From contig JAXMAM010000004.1 in NCBI GenBank assembly GCA_046350455.1, positions 62,001 through 126,000 on the forward strand: DNA of 64,000 nucleotides, written 5' to 3'. Below are positions 1 to 9,466 of this stretch, in pieces. Origin of the DNA: CAZXGD01 sp046350455. GTDB taxonomy: Bacteria; Planctomycetota; Phycisphaerae; Phycisphaerales; SM1A02. Under the pieces are notes generated by a model. It saw only the letters and a program-made list of their open reading frames with translations, did not search any database and had not been told where the DNA came from. Position 1 is the first letter of the stretch, and each line of letters opens with the position of its first letter. A program made the position numbers and the translations under genes.

Positions 1-837
1 GATGTCGTCATGCTGCGGGCCGTCAAAGTTCACCGAGATGAACGGCTCCATCAGCTTGCTGCTGTTGGCTGGGCAGACGTGGGCCAGGCCGATGCCGTGG
101 CCATGCTCGTGCATCAGGATGTTGCGGAAGTACCGGTAGTTGTTGGCGCTGGAACCCCAGCCGATGCCGGTGTTCACCACCATGTCGCCATCCTGCGGGA
201 AGTAGTTGTACGCCAGCACGTTGTTGTTGGTCAGCGCGATCCCGCCGATGCGCACGTCGCCGCGGGCGCTACTGCCAGCTGTGCCGAAGGCTGCGCCATC
301 GTCCGACGCCAGTTCGGTGTAGGTGATGCCGGTGAGGGCGTGCCAGGCACCAAAGACCTCGCGGATCTTCACCCGGCCGTTCTCCACGCTGCCGAACACA
401 GTAGCCAGCTTGGCCTGGAAGTTGCTGCTGCCAGAACCCAGGCCACCGTTGGGGATAAACAGACCATCCGGAACAATGCTCCACCGGATGGTGACAGGAG
501 CGCCCTGCGAGCTGCTGCCACCCAAACTCCAGCGCGTTCCCAGTTCGTAGGCAGCGCCGCCTTCCTCGCCTCCGTGCTGGGCGTACCAGGCGTCCACCAT
601 GGCCTGCGTCACAGCCAGGCGTTCCTCAGCAGGCGTGCCTGGTGCAAAGCAGGCAGACACTGGCAGGCCGGGCGTGTCGCCGTTGCACGAGATCATGTTC
701 TCGCCGATGGCGATGCGGGTTTCCTGGGGGCGGTCAGCAACCACCTGAGGCTGCACGCGGCTGATGCCGGCGGCGCAGAGCGCGAGCGTGCTGACGAAGG
801 CGATACCAGAGGCCGTGGTGCAGGTCGTTCGATGCAT
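1..837 (-). CDS. Matrixin-like zinc metalloprotease, C-terminus cut by window edge
   Basis: The minus-strand frame opens at 837 with MHRTTCTTASG and a hydrophobic signal-peptide-like segment. It stays open to the left edge (279 codons), so the C-terminus is missing. Residues 243-253 read HEHGHGIGLAH, the metzincin/matrixin zinc site HExxHxxGxxH with all three His and the catalytic Glu. This indicates a secreted zinc endopeptidase. The following Met in SSKLMEPF could be the family's Met-turn. Preceding blocks such as IRWSIVPDG and RIGGIALTN fit the matrixin beta-sheet. It is probably exported by the Sec pathway. The substrate is unknown. It lies downstream of the LysM gene and is separated from it by a terminator-like hairpin. 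Confidence 0.85.
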   Translation of the reverse strand, partial: MHRTTCTTASGIAFVSTLALCAAGISRVQPQVVADRPQETRIAIGENMISCNGDTPGLPVSACFAPGTPAEERLAVTQAMVDAWYAQHGGEEGGAAYELGTRWSLGGSSSQGAPVTIRWSIVPDGLFIPNGGLGSGSSNFQAKLATVFGSVENGRVKIREVFGAWHALTGITYTELASDDGAAFGTAGSSARGDVRIGGIALTNNNVLAYNYFPQDGDMVVNTGIGWGSSANNYRYFRNILMHEHGHGIGLAHVCPANSSKLMEPFISVNFDGPQHDDI

Positions 838-947
838 GTCGCTGGGTCTCTCCAAAGTTGGGGTCGGATGTGTTCGCACAAAGAATGTCCCCCGTTCCAC
901 CTGAGTCAACGAACTTTATCTGGTCACCCGCCTGAGATCCAGCAAGA

Positions 948-979
948 AACCCGCCCCGAGGTAGTTATCGGGGCGGGTT
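948..979 (-). terminator. Rho-independent terminator-like hairpin after the LysM gene
   Basis: An 11-bp inverted repeat, AACCCGCCCCG at 948-958 and CGGGGCGGGTT at 969-979, encloses a 10-base loop. On the minus strand the stem is followed by TTTCTTGCT. It lies 36 bases past the LysM stop and before the protease start at 837, so it plausibly ends LysM transcription. The T-tract is short and interrupted. Confidence 0.6.
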
Positions 980-1014
980 CAGCAAGATGCGTGGCGGAGG
1001 CTGTCGACGGTGAT

Positions 1015-1878
1015 TCAGCGCTTGGGTGGAATGGTGAGCTTCATTCCTGGCTGGATGGCCTCTGCATTTCCCTTGAGGAGCCCTGCGTTGGCCTCCAGGA
1101 TGCGCTTCCAGTCGCTGTCCGAGCCGTACACCTTGCGGGCGATGCCGATGAGGGTGTCGCCCTTCTGGACGGTGTAGGTGTTGGCAGTGCTGGCACTGGA
1201 ACCGCTGCCGGAACCAGCGCCGGTGCTGGTGTGCTGCGTGCTGCCACTCCCAGCCGTCTTGTCTGCGCCTGGAATCTTGATGGTCTGGCCCACCTTGAGA
1301 GCGTTGGGATTCAGACCTGGATTGGCGTCTGCGATGGTGCGCCACTTGGAGCCGTCGTGCAGGAAGCGCCGAGCCAGGCCCTCCAGCGTGTCGCCAGACT
1401 GGAGCGTGTACTCCATGCCTGCCACCGCGGTGGAGGCGGTCTCTGGATTCTTCTGGGCGGAGCCACCTGTTGGCGTGGGCGAACCCTTTGGCGGTGGAAC
1501 CACTGCGGTGCCTGTACCACTTCCGGTGCCAGTGCCGCTGATGGAGCTGGTGCCAGCGGGTGCGCCAGACCCTGCACCAGATGGCGCGTTGCCGCCTGCG
1601 CCACCAGCGCTCACAGAACCACTTGGCGGAGCGAAGGCGCCCTCGGGTGGCAGCGGGCTGCCGCCCTGCGGCGACGTGGCCTCACCACCCACCACGCCAG
1701 ACTTGCTGGCCTCCAGGCCGCCCGCGGGTGGCGCTGGTGGTGTGTTGGTGGGGGTCACAGGCGGGGTCTTGGGGGTGACGCCAGCCGTGCCCGGGTTGTA
1801 GATGAACGCGTAGTAGAGGCCAATGGCGGCAAGCACCACCACCACCACGACAGCTACGAGACGAGATCCATTCGACAT
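1015..1878 (-). CDS. Membrane-anchored protein with two LysM domains
   Basis: 287 residues. A single N-terminal transmembrane segment (about residues 8-26) is followed by a long Pro/Gly/Ser/Thr-rich linker (about 30-150). Two LysM domains follow, at about 155-203 (YTLQSGDTLEGLARRF) and 233-284 (YTVQKGDTLIGIARKVYG). LysM binds N-acetylglucosamine polymers such as peptidoglycan. The topology suggests an inner-membrane protein reaching the wall across the periplasm (inference). An AGGAGG Shine-Dalgarno sits a few bases before the ATG. No enzymatic domain is visible. It lies about 50 bases downstream of secDF and may share its transcript. Confidence 0.85.
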   Translation of the reverse strand: MSNGSRLVAVVVVVVLAAIGLYYAFIYNPGTAGVTPKTPPVTPTNTPPAPPAGGLEASKSGVVGGEATSPQGGSPLPPEGAFAPPSGSVSAGGAGGNAPSGAGSGAPAGTSSISGTGTGSGTGTAVVPPPKGSPTPTGGSAQKNPETASTAVAGMEYTLQSGDTLEGLARRFLHDGSKWRTIADANPGLNPNALKVGQTIKIPGADKTAGSGSTQHTSTGAGSGSGSSASTANTYTVQKGDTLIGIARKVYGSDSDWKRILEANAGLLKGNAEAIQPGMKLTIPPKR

Positions 1879-1932
1879 GCAAACCTCCTTGTTGCCAGAC
1901 AGGGTTCCACCCTGCCGGTGTGCGCGCCCGAG

Positions 1933-4900
1933 TCATGCGGCGGCGGCGCGCGGTCCGTCGGTGGTGCCAGTGGCCGGCCCACCCGCCGGCTCCGGCAATC
2001 CCTTGCCGGGAACATACACGAGCGGTGCGGCGATCGCCACGGAAGACCAGGTACCGGCGATCAGACCCACCAGGAATGTGAAGGCAAACGGCTGCATGGA
2101 CGGCCCGCCCATGATGTAGAGCACCACGGGCGTCAGGGCGGTGCAGCCGCCGGTCAGCACGGTACGGCTGAACGTCTGGTTGATGGAGTCGTTGATGATG
2201 CTCCGGGTGGCGTACGGCAGCTTGCCGCGGTTCTCGCGCACGCGGTCCAGGATCACGATGGTGTCGTTCAGCGAGTAGCCGATGACGATCAGGAGCGCAG
2301 CGACCACATTCAGATCAATGCGGAAATCCTGAACAAGGAGCGCTGCGCCAGCGCTGGTCTCGCCGCCCCACTTGCTCATGGCCAGCGCGCCCAGGCACAC
2401 AGAGATGTTGAACACCACGCCCACCACCGTGGCCACCGAGTACAGCAGGGAGCCGAACCGCACCCAGATGTAGATCAGCATGCCCATGAAGGCCACCACC
2501 ACCGCGATGGCGGCCTGGAAGGCCATCTCACGCGCCACGGCGGGACTGATGCTGGAGACCTGCTCCAAGGTGGCCGGCTGGCTGAGCGCCGTGGAGATCA
2601 GGCGCCACTCGCGGTCTGCGAAGTTCTTCTGCCAGGTTGCGTCTGAGATCTTGGCCCCGGCCAGCTCTGGGTCGCTCACCACCACAGCAAGGCTGGAGTA
2701 GGTGTTGCCCGGAGCGGAATCCAGGCCCACCACGTCCACGGTGCGGCCACCCACGTCGCTGAAGTCGGGCTGCGACCGCAGACGGCGGATGCGTTCGGCT
2801 GCGTCGTCCAGCGAGATGGGGGGTGCGATGTCCTGCAGCACCACGGCCACGCCGCCCATGGCCTGGTCCACCAGCACATCCGCCTTGGGGCGGCCGATCA
2901 CGTCGCCCAGATTGGGTCGATCAATTCGGAAGGTGTGCGCGCCAGATGTGGTTTCGCCCAGGCCCTTGAAGGCCACTGGGCGCCGGATGTCCATCTGGTC
3001 TTGGAACGCGCTGACCACAGCGCCCACAGTCTTCTGGGCCACCTGCGCCTCGGCGCTCATGCCAGCCGGGTTGGGGACCTTGATCTGGAAGGTGGTGGAC
3101 TCAAACTTGGCGTTCTGCTCGCCCACTGTCAGCACGGTGGCGTTCTTGAATTCCGCCAGCTCTGGATCGTTGGCGTTGTCCGCGCCCACCTTGTGCAGGC
3201 GCTCCTCCACTTCGCCGCGGGCCAGCAGCAGCCGGCCGTCCGCGCCAGCCTCCTCGCCAGGCAGGGCCTTGCGAGTGGACATGGTCATGCTGGTGCCGCC
3301 GCGGAACTCTGTCTCGAAGATGTCGTTGCCGCGCACAAACACAGAGGCCACGCACACCACGGCCACCAGCACGCTCACGCCCCACAGCGCGTGACGCACC
3401 TTGATCCAATCAAGCTTGGGACGAAGGATGCGCGAGATGGCCGGGACCACGATGGGCAGCATGGGGGCCGACTTGGCGCCCACCACCGTGGCGTAGAAGC
3501 GCAGGAAGACATGGGTGACCACCAGGCCCGCCATCAGGGTGGCGAACACGCCGATGCCCATGACCAGCGCAAAGCCCTTCACTTCTGCGCCAGCGAACCA
3601 GTACAGCACCACCACCACGATGAGGTGGGTGATGTTGCCGTCCACGATGGCGGTGGTGGCGCGGCCGGTGGCGATCTCGATGGCTTCTGTGAGCTTGCGG
3701 CCCTTGTCAATGAGCTCCTCGCGCAGGCGCTCGTAGATGAGCACGTTGGCGTCCACGGCCATGGCCAGCGACAGCGCCACACCTGCCAGGCCCGGCAGCG
3801 TGAAATTGGCGTCCACCAGGGACATGGCGAAGAAGATGAGCAGCGCGTTCACCAGCAGGCTGAGGTCTGCGATGAAGCCGGGGATGAAGTAGTAGAAGAT
3901 CATCACCACAAAGGTGACTGCCACGGAGATGAGCACGCTGTACAGGCCGCGGTACAGGTTGTCCTTGCCCATGGCTGGGCCCAGCACGCTGACCGACACG
4001 GGCTCTGGCGAGAGGCGCGCACCCAGCGAGCCAGAGGCCAGCACGCGGATCAGGTACTCCAGCTCTGCGTCGCTGAAGCTGCCCATGATCTGGCCGCTGT
4101 CGCTGATCTTGTTGTTCAGGTTGGGCGCGGTGTAGACCTGGTTGTCCAGCACGATGGCCATCTGCTGGCCCACGTGCGAGCCAGTCATCTTGCCCATCAG
4201 CGCGCCGCCGTTGGCGTCCAGGCGGAAGGCCACCGAGGGGCGGCCCAGCTCGTCCTGCGAGCGGTGCGCGTCGCGGATGGACCACTCCGTGCCGCCCGCC
4301 TCGTGGGTCATGCTGCGCTCCGGATCTGTCCAGAGCATCACGTAGATGGTGCCGTCCGGGCCCTTGCCCGCTGTCAGGCCGCGCTGCGCAAAATAGGCGG
4401 CTGGCTGGGCTTCCAGCACCGCCATGGCTTCCGGGGTCGGAGCCCACTGCTTCAGTTCGTTCACGCGGAACCAGCGGGCCACCGGGCTCTCCGCTGCGTT
4501 CGGGCCACCAGTGGCCAGCTGCTTGCGCATCTCCTCGATGTTCACGCCCAGCGCATTGGTGGGGTTGACTGCGATGCGGAAGTCCAGCACGCCCGCGCCA
4601 CGCAGCAGGCGCTTCAGGTCCTCTGGATCATCCAGCGTGGTGCGCAGCTTGGAGTACGACTCGTAGGTGGCCACCAGATGGTCCAGCGCAGCGGCCTGCG
4701 CGGGGAAGTCCGCCTTCAGCTGGGACAGGGCCACGTCGCGTTCGCTGGGAGCGTTGTTCGGCCCGGGCTTGCTGGGCATCTCCAGCATGCGGGTCACGCG
4801 CGTGGCGGAGAGCGAACCAGTTGGCACGGCCGTCAGCGCGGCTTCGTAGGCCACCTCTGCTTCAGCCGCCTTGCCAGCCAGCTCATCCAGCTGCTCCTGG

Positions 4901-5493
4901 GTCAGGCTGAGGCTCTTGCCTCCCTCGAACTGGCGGCGCGCGTCGCGGGCCGCGTCGAAGGCCTTCTGCAGCGTGGTAAATGCAGCCGTGCGGGCTGCGT
5001 CTCCCCCACCCAGTTCAGCCGCCTTGCCCTGCTCCAGCGCTGCCTCAAGCTCGCGCGGCGTGAGGTGGGCGCTCTTCACCAGCGCCTCCAGCTCTGCGCG
5101 GAACTTGGTCTGCGCCTCGCGGACCTCGGCGCCAGGGAGCGGCATCACCACCTCGATGCGGTCCTCGCCCTGCGGGGTCAGGCTGAGGTCCAGCACGCCC
5201 TGGGGGTTCACGCGGCTCTTCAGCACCTTGATGGTCTGGTTCAGCGTGTCGCGCTTGTTTGCGCCTTCTGGGATGTTCAGCGAATAGATCAGGCTGACGC
5301 CGCCGCGCAGATCGCGGCCCAGCTTGATCTTCTGCTCAGGAGGGATGATGGCCAGGACCAACAGGCCGCAGGTGCCGACGATCACCAGCGCATCGCCCCA
5401 GGTGCGGCGCACTGGCGAGAGCGACTTGCGCACACCCATGATGTAGATCAGCAGCGCGACGGGGAGGACGAGCGTGTAGAGAAAGAGATGCAT
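1933..5493 (-). CDS. secDF: Protein translocase subunit SecDF (fused SecD and SecF)
   Basis: 1186 residues fusing SecD (about 1-690) and SecF (about 700-1186). The pair uses the proton-motive force to pull preproteins out of the SecYEG channel. Visible signatures are LGRDLRGG after the first membrane helix, AMAVDANVLIYERLREE (about residue 576) in SecD, TEFRGGTS (about 730) opening SecF, and YSLNDTIVILDRVREN (about 1071). Both periplasmic domains are enlarged. SecD carries an extra helical, Ala/Glu-rich stretch at about 130-300. The SecF periplasmic region is about 250 residues, against roughly 110 in E. coli. It lies directly downstream of yajC and tgt, the classic tgt-yajC-secDF order. Confidence 0.97.
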   Translation of the reverse strand: MHLFLYTLVLPVALLIYIMGVRKSLSPVRRTWGDALVIVGTCGLLVLAIIPPEQKIKLGRDLRGGVSLIYSLNIPEGANKRDTLNQTIKVLKSRVNPQGVLDLSLTPQGEDRIEVVMPLPGAEVREAQTKFRAELEALVKSAHLTPRELEAALEQGKAAELGGGDAARTAAFTTLQKAFDAARDARRQFEGGKSLSLTQEQLDELAGKAAEAEVAYEAALTAVPTGSLSATRVTRMLEMPSKPGPNNAPSERDVALSQLKADFPAQAAALDHLVATYESYSKLRTTLDDPEDLKRLLRGAGVLDFRIAVNPTNALGVNIEEMRKQLATGGPNAAESPVARWFRVNELKQWAPTPEAMAVLEAQPAAYFAQRGLTAGKGPDGTIYVMLWTDPERSMTHEAGGTEWSIRDAHRSQDELGRPSVAFRLDANGGALMGKMTGSHVGQQMAIVLDNQVYTAPNLNNKISDSGQIMGSFSDAELEYLIRVLASGSLGARLSPEPVSVSVLGPAMGKDNLYRGLYSVLISVAVTFVVMIFYYFIPGFIADLSLLVNALLIFFAMSLVDANFTLPGLAGVALSLAMAVDANVLIYERLREELIDKGRKLTEAIEIATGRATTAIVDGNITHLIVVVVLYWFAGAEVKGFALVMGIGVFATLMAGLVVTHVFLRFYATVVGAKSAPMLPIVVPAISRILRPKLDWIKVRHALWGVSVLVAVVCVASVFVRGNDIFETEFRGGTSMTMSTRKALPGEEAGADGRLLLARGEVEERLHKVGADNANDPELAEFKNATVLTVGEQNAKFESTTFQIKVPNPAGMSAEAQVAQKTVGAVVSAFQDQMDIRRPVAFKGLGETTSGAHTFRIDRPNLGDVIGRPKADVLVDQAMGGVAVVLQDIAPPISLDDAAERIRRLRSQPDFSDVGGRTVDVVGLDSAPGNTYSSLAVVVSDPELAGAKISDATWQKNFADREWRLISTALSQPATLEQVSSISPAVAREMAFQAAIAVVVAFMGMLIYIWVRFGSLLYSVATVVGVVFNISVCLGALAMSKWGGETSAGAALLVQDFRIDLNVVAALLIVIGYSLNDTIVILDRVRENRGKLPYATRSIINDSINQTFSRTVLTGGCTALTPVVLYIMGGPSMQPFAFTFLVGLIAGTWSSVAIAAPLVYVPGKGLPEPAGGPATGTTDGPRAAAA

Positions 5494-5568
5494 CTGAAGC
5501 CTGTCAGGAGTCCGGTCGCGACAAGGGCCGCCGGCTGGCCCGCAGAGAAGTCAATCTGTGATGGCGGC

Positions 5569-6024
5569 TCAGCCCTGCTGCGCGGCAGCGGGGATCACCT
5601 GGCTGATGGCCGTCTTGTTGAACGTGATGCGAGTGTTGGTCTGCTCGTCCACCTTCAGGACCACAGTGTCGTCCTTCAGCTCGACCACCGAGCCCACGAT
5701 GCCGCCCACCGTCAGCACCTTGTCGTGCTTCTTGATGGACCCCATCATCTGCTCGCGCTTCTTGCGCTCGCGGCGGGAGGTCATGATGTTGAAGAACATC
5801 AGCACGCCCAGGCCAGCCAGCATGACAAACACCAGCATGCCACCGCCGCCCTGCTCTGGAGCTGGCGATCCAGCCCCGCTGGCGGCGGCGCCCGCTGGCC
5901 CCGCGGACGGAACAGCTGTGCTGGCCGTGCCAGCAGCCCCAGTCACAGCGGGCTTGGCGTCCAGGGTGGGCGCCCCGGTGGTCTGGGCGAGCGTCAGGGT
6001 GGTCCAGTCAACGAGATTCGTCAT
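5569..6024 (-). CDS. yajC: Preprotein translocase subunit YajC
   Basis: 151 residues. The N-terminal part is Ala/Pro-rich and low in complexity. One transmembrane helix (about 75-95, MLVFVMLAGLGVLMFF) is followed by the conserved basic stretch RRERKKREQ and the cytoplasmic segment HDKVLTVGGIVGSV, the YajC signature. YajC associates with SecDF and modulates SecYEG. The N-terminal extension before the helix (about 70 residues) is longer than in E. coli YajC. The start codon overlaps the tgt stop by four bases (ATGA), and secDF follows 75 bases later, so the three genes look translationally coupled. Confidence 0.95.
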   Translation of the reverse strand: MTNLVDWTTLTLAQTTGAPTLDAKPAVTGAAGTASTAVPSAGPAGAAASGAGSPAPEQGGGGMLVFVMLAGLGVLMFFNIMTSRRERKKREQMMGSIKKHDKVLTVGGIVGSVVELKDDTVVLKVDEQTNTRITFNKTAISQVIPAAAQQG

Positions 6025-7229
6025 GAGGGGTCCGATGGGGTGTCTTCCGATTCTGGGGCAGCGCGATCAAGGCACGGCCAGGCGCCCTGCAGCCAGGACC
6101 ACGCATCTTCCCTGATTGCCGCGCGAATGTCCAGCATAAGGGCCTGGAAGTGCCGGATGTTGTGAAGGCTGACCAGCGTGGGTCCCAGCATTTCTTGGGC
6201 CAAAAACAGGTGCCGGAGGTAGGCCCGGCTGTACCCCCCAGCGCAGGCTGGGCAGTCGCACAAGGGGTCCAGAGGGGCTGGATCGCTGGCGTATCGGGCA
6301 TTACGGACCCGGAGCGGGCCCTGGCGGGTGAAGGCGTTACCGTTCCGGCCGTTCCGGGTGGGCAGCACGCAGTCGAACATGTCCACGCCCGCGGCCACCG
6401 CCATCACGATGTCGCGCTCGTAGCCAACCCCCATCAGGTAGCGGGGCTTGCTGGCTGGGAGGAGCGGCGCCGTGAACTCCACCACCTGGCGGATGGCGTC
6501 TGTTCCTTCGCCCACCGCCACGCCACCAATGGCAAACCCAGGCAGGTCGAAGTTGCAGATGGCCTCCACGGATCGCGCGCGCAGCGCCAGGTCTGTGCCG
6601 CCCTGCACGATGCCAAAGAGCGCCTGGTCCTGAGGCCTGGCGTGCGCGCGGATGCAGCGCTCCAGCCAGCGCACCGTGCGCTGGTGAGCCTCCTCCATGC
6701 GCTGGGCGTGGTCCACGATGTGCCGCGTGCGGGCCAGACGGCGCTCGTCGCCACCTGCCTCGGGCAGCGCAGCCGGCGCGCAGTCGTCAAAGGCCATGAT
6801 GATGTCCGCGCCAATCTGGTTCTGCACCAGCATGCTGCTCTCTGGCCCCAGGTGCACGCGCGAGCCATCCACAAAGCTCTGGAAGGTGACGCCATCGTCA
6901 TCCAGACGCGCTGTGTCGCTCATGGAGTAGGCCTGGTAGCCGCCAGAGTCGGTCAGGATGGGGCCGTCCCAGCGCATGAAGCGATGGCTTCCGCCCATCT
7001 CCGCCAGGCGCGGCCCGCCTGGCCGCAGCAGCAGGTGGTACGCGTTGTTCAGGATGATCTGCGAGCCGGTGGAACGCACCTGCTCGGGCGTCAGCCCCTT
7101 CATGGCTGCCGCGGTGGCCACGGGCATGAACGCAGGCGTGTCGAACCAACCGTGAGGCGTGTGCACCCGGCCCAATCGGGCGTGATTCTGGGTGGATCGG
7201 GCCAGGATCTGGAACGAGAGCGCACCCAC
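6021..7229 (-). CDS. tgt: tRNA-guanine transglycosylase (queuosine pathway)
   Basis: 402 residues, slightly longer than the usual 370-380. It exchanges G34 of GUN-anticodon tRNAs (such as the tRNA-Asp(GTC) in this window) for preQ1. The substrate-pocket motif TDSGGYQAYS lies near residue 93. The nucleophile Asp is in FDCVLPTRNGRNG (about 285). The zinc ligands are in CDCPAC followed by a His in SLHNIRH (about 322-350). A Lys/Arg-poor tail with several acidic residues extends the C-terminus. The next gene upstream, the rhomboid protease, ends two bases before this ATG, so the operon reads rhomboid-tgt-yajC-secDF. Confidence 0.97.
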   Translation of the reverse strand: MGALSFQILARSTQNHARLGRVHTPHGWFDTPAFMPVATAAAMKGLTPEQVRSTGSQIILNNAYHLLLRPGGPRLAEMGGSHRFMRWDGPILTDSGGYQAYSMSDTARLDDDGVTFQSFVDGSRVHLGPESSMLVQNQIGADIIMAFDDCAPAALPEAGGDERRLARTRHIVDHAQRMEEAHQRTVRWLERCIRAHARPQDQALFGIVQGGTDLALRARSVEAICNFDLPGFAIGGVAVGEGTDAIRQVVEFTAPLLPASKPRYLMGVGYERDIVMAVAAGVDMFDCVLPTRNGRNGNAFTRQGPLRVRNARYASDPAPLDPLCDCPACAGGYSRAYLRHLFLAQEMLGPTLVSLHNIRHFQALMLDIRAAIREDAWSWLQGAWPCLDRAAPESEDTPSDPS

Positions 7230-7231
7230 AG

Positions 7232-8362
7232 TCAGCGCCGGCTGGCCTCGCGGAGCGTCTGCTTCTCTGCCTCGGTGAGCGACTGCAGGCCCTCCGACTT
7301 GATCTTGGCCAGGATGCGGTCCAGATCACGAGCGCTCACTGTGCCAGCGCGCACCGCCACGCGCGTCTTGGCGGAGCGGCTGGTGGGGTCGAAGCGCCCC
7401 AGGAAGTCGAAGAACCCATGCAGCTGGTGCGGATGCCGGATGAACCAGAAGCCAGCGATGGCGCCACCGATGTGCGCGGCTTCGCCACCAGCGTTGGACA
7501 GTCCCAGCCAGACAGCAAGGATGGCGAAGCACAGCAAGCCGTAGGCCAGCGTGCGCATGCGCATGGGAATGAAGAAGAAGAGCAGCACCTCGGCATTGGG
7601 CGCCAGGAACGCAGCCGCCATGATCACGCCGAACACGCCAGCGGATGCGCCGATGAGCGGCGTGGTGGAGTCGTTGAACAGCAGCCCTGGCACGCGGAAA
7701 CCCTGCCCCAGCAGCGATTGTCCTCCCACGGCCAATCCATTCAGCAGCAGGTACATGAGCGCGCCACAGCAGCCGCACAGCAGATAGAAGGCCAGGTACC
7801 GCTTGCGTCCCAGGTAGGTCTCCACCATGGGGCCAAAGAAGAAGAGCGTGATCATGTTGAACAGCACATGATCCATGTTGAAGTGGAGGAACTGGAACGT
7901 GATGAACCGCCAGACCTGGAATCCAGACCATCCGTAGATGGGGTCGTCAATGGCCACCGCCTTGGCTGTGGAGAAGTAGCCCAGGTTGTTCATGGGCCGA
8001 ATCAGACGGAACTCCGCAGAACCCACCATGTTGCCACCCAGCATCACTGGCGCGTACCCCATGGGCGCCTGCGGATTGGGAACAAACTGCCCTGCTGCGT
8101 TCAGGGTGCCAAGACGCGCAGCCGCCAGATCCACCTTGTAGTCCGACCCTGGGTACTTGCGGAGCTCCTCCTTTGGCAGCTGCGAGAAGGTCCGCACCAC
8201 TTCCACGCGCGGCGTGAGGAATCCATCCACGATGAACACCGCAAAGCACACCACGATGATCCAGGTGGTCACGCTGCCTGCGCTGAAGCGTGGGCGGCGC
8301 GGCTGCGCAGCCTGGTAGGCGGCGGTGCCGGGTCGGATGTAGTCGCGGTCGTAGATGCCCAT
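7232..8362 (-). CDS. Rhomboid family intramembrane serine protease
   Basis: 376 residues with a cytoplasmic N-terminus, one helix (about 30-47), a soluble insert, and then a six-helix rhomboid core. The catalytic dyad is present: Ser in GASAGVFG (about 233) and His in AAHIGGAIAGFW (about 293). It cleaves transmembrane substrates within the membrane; the substrate is unknown. The soluble C-terminal tail ends with LDRILAKIKSEGLQSLT followed by a helical basic segment. The neighbouring site-2-protease homologue ends in a near-identical motif. It lies two bases upstream of tgt and downstream of that homologue. Confidence 0.93.
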   Translation of the reverse strand: MGIYDRDYIRPGTAAYQAAQPRRPRFSAGSVTTWIIVVCFAVFIVDGFLTPRVEVVRTFSQLPKEELRKYPGSDYKVDLAAARLGTLNAAGQFVPNPQAPMGYAPVMLGGNMVGSAEFRLIRPMNNLGYFSTAKAVAIDDPIYGWSGFQVWRFITFQFLHFNMDHVLFNMITLFFFGPMVETYLGRKRYLAFYLLCGCCGALMYLLLNGLAVGGQSLLGQGFRVPGLLFNDSTTPLIGASAGVFGVIMAAAFLAPNAEVLLFFFIPMRMRTLAYGLLCFAILAVWLGLSNAGGEAAHIGGAIAGFWFIRHPHQLHGFFDFLGRFDPTSRSAKTRVAVRAGTVSARDLDRILAKIKSEGLQSLTEAEKQTLREASRR

Positions 8363-8404
8363 GGCGAAACTGCAGACGATATCCCAGCGCTGGGTGGCGC
8401 TGGG

Positions 8405-9466
8405 CTACTCCTCTTGCTTCCGGCGCCGCTGTGTGGCCTGCTTGAGCAGGGCGCGCTCCTGGCTGGTCAGGCTCTCCATGCCAGAACGACCGATTTTCTC
8501 CAGAATGCGGTCGAGCTCCCGCGCCTCCTTCTCCAGGCGCTCGCGCTCGCCCTCTTCCAGGCGCCGGGCGGCCAGGTCCTCGCGGTCCTCCAGCTCGGGC
8601 GGATCTGCGTCTGCATCCGGCGCGCCCAGCTCCCAGGGCGCCTGGCGCGCCACAGCGTCGCCCACCTGCAGGCGCCGCAGCTGCAGCGCGCCCTCCACAA
8701 AGCACGCCACGGCTGCAGCCAGCAGCATGTTCTGGTCTCGCAGCAGCGCCAGGAGCGCTGTGCAGATGGCCATGGCGATGGAGAACGAAGTGGTGGCCCG
8801 CAGGCCGTCGTGATGGCCGCGCACCCGCGCCATCACCGCTCCCAGCGCCTGCCCCATGTCCAGCGGCAGCATGGGGATGGCATGCAGCATGGCCAGCTGG
8901 AGGCCAGTGCGCTGCGTGATCCACAGCACTTCGATCCACCTGGGGTGCGGATTGCGCAGCCACGAGTCGTCAAAGGGATGCGGGATGGCGCAGCCAAGCC
9001 ACTCGCCTGAGCTCAGGCCCAGCAGGACTGCGAGCCCGGCAAACAGCATGGCCGACACAGCCGGGCCCACCAGCGCGGCCGCCAGCATGCTGCGCCAGCG
9101 CGGCGCTGGGTCTGCGCCACGGAGCGCCCCCAGCGGCCACACCACCACGCTGTCGGCCGAGCCGCCAGAGGCGCGGATGACCAGCGCGCGCACCACCTCG
9201 CGTAGGGTGACAATGACCAGCAGGCTCACCAGCGCGATCCCCACCACCGCCGGTCCCGCTGGCGGCGAGCCTTCACCCGCCACAGGCGCTGGGCTCAGGA
9301 AGGAGCGCAGCATCACCACCGCTGCAAAGGCCATGAACAGCCAGTGCAGGCGGAACTCCATGCCACCAAAGCGGACATAGGGCACGCTCCACGCCAGCGG
9401 CGACAAGCGATCCCGGTCCGGGTCGGCCACCCAGCTCACGGGGCGCCGCCTCCAGCCAGACGCCAT
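8405..9466 (-). CDS. Site-2-protease (M50)-like membrane protein lacking the zinc site
   Basis: 353 residues with about six hydrophobic segments. The layout matches M50 intramembrane metalloproteases: GGMEFRLHWLF near the N-terminus, a helix with LVIVTLREVVRALVIRASGG (about residues 80-99) where active members have HExxH, and AMLHAIPMLPLDMGQAL (about 190-207) where they have the second Asp motif. Here both zinc-binding His of HExxH are Arg (REVVR), so proteolysis is unlikely although Glu and Asp persist. The C-terminal tail is acidic and helical, ending LDRILEKIGRSGMESLT, shared with the adjacent rhomboid. The start overlaps the Nudix gene by 31 bases. It could act as a pseudoprotease or substrate binder (inference). 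Confidence 0.75.
   Translation of the reverse strand: MASGWRRRPVSWVADPDRDRLSPLAWSVPYVRFGGMEFRLHWLFMAFAAVVMLRSFLSPAPVAGEGSPPAGPAVVGIALVSLLVIVTLREVVRALVIRASGGSADSVVVWPLGALRGADPAPRWRSMLAAALVGPAVSAMLFAGLAVLLGLSSGEWLGCAIPHPFDDSWLRNPHPRWIEVLWITQRTGLQLAMLHAIPMLPLDMGQALGAVMARVRGHHDGLRATTSFSIAMAICTALLALLRDQNMLLAAAVACFVEGALQLRRLQVGDAVARQAPWELGAPDADADPPELEDREDLAARRLEEGERERLEKEARELDRILEKIGRSGMESLTSQERALLKQATQRRRKQEE

Noticed and set aside
10..6165. Very long open frames on the plus strand opposite the LysM, secDF and yajC genes (about 878 and 1076 codons)
   Set aside because: They are antisense to genes with clear family motifs, and their translations are His/Arg/Gln-rich with no domains, as expected for shadows in G+C-rich coding DNA.
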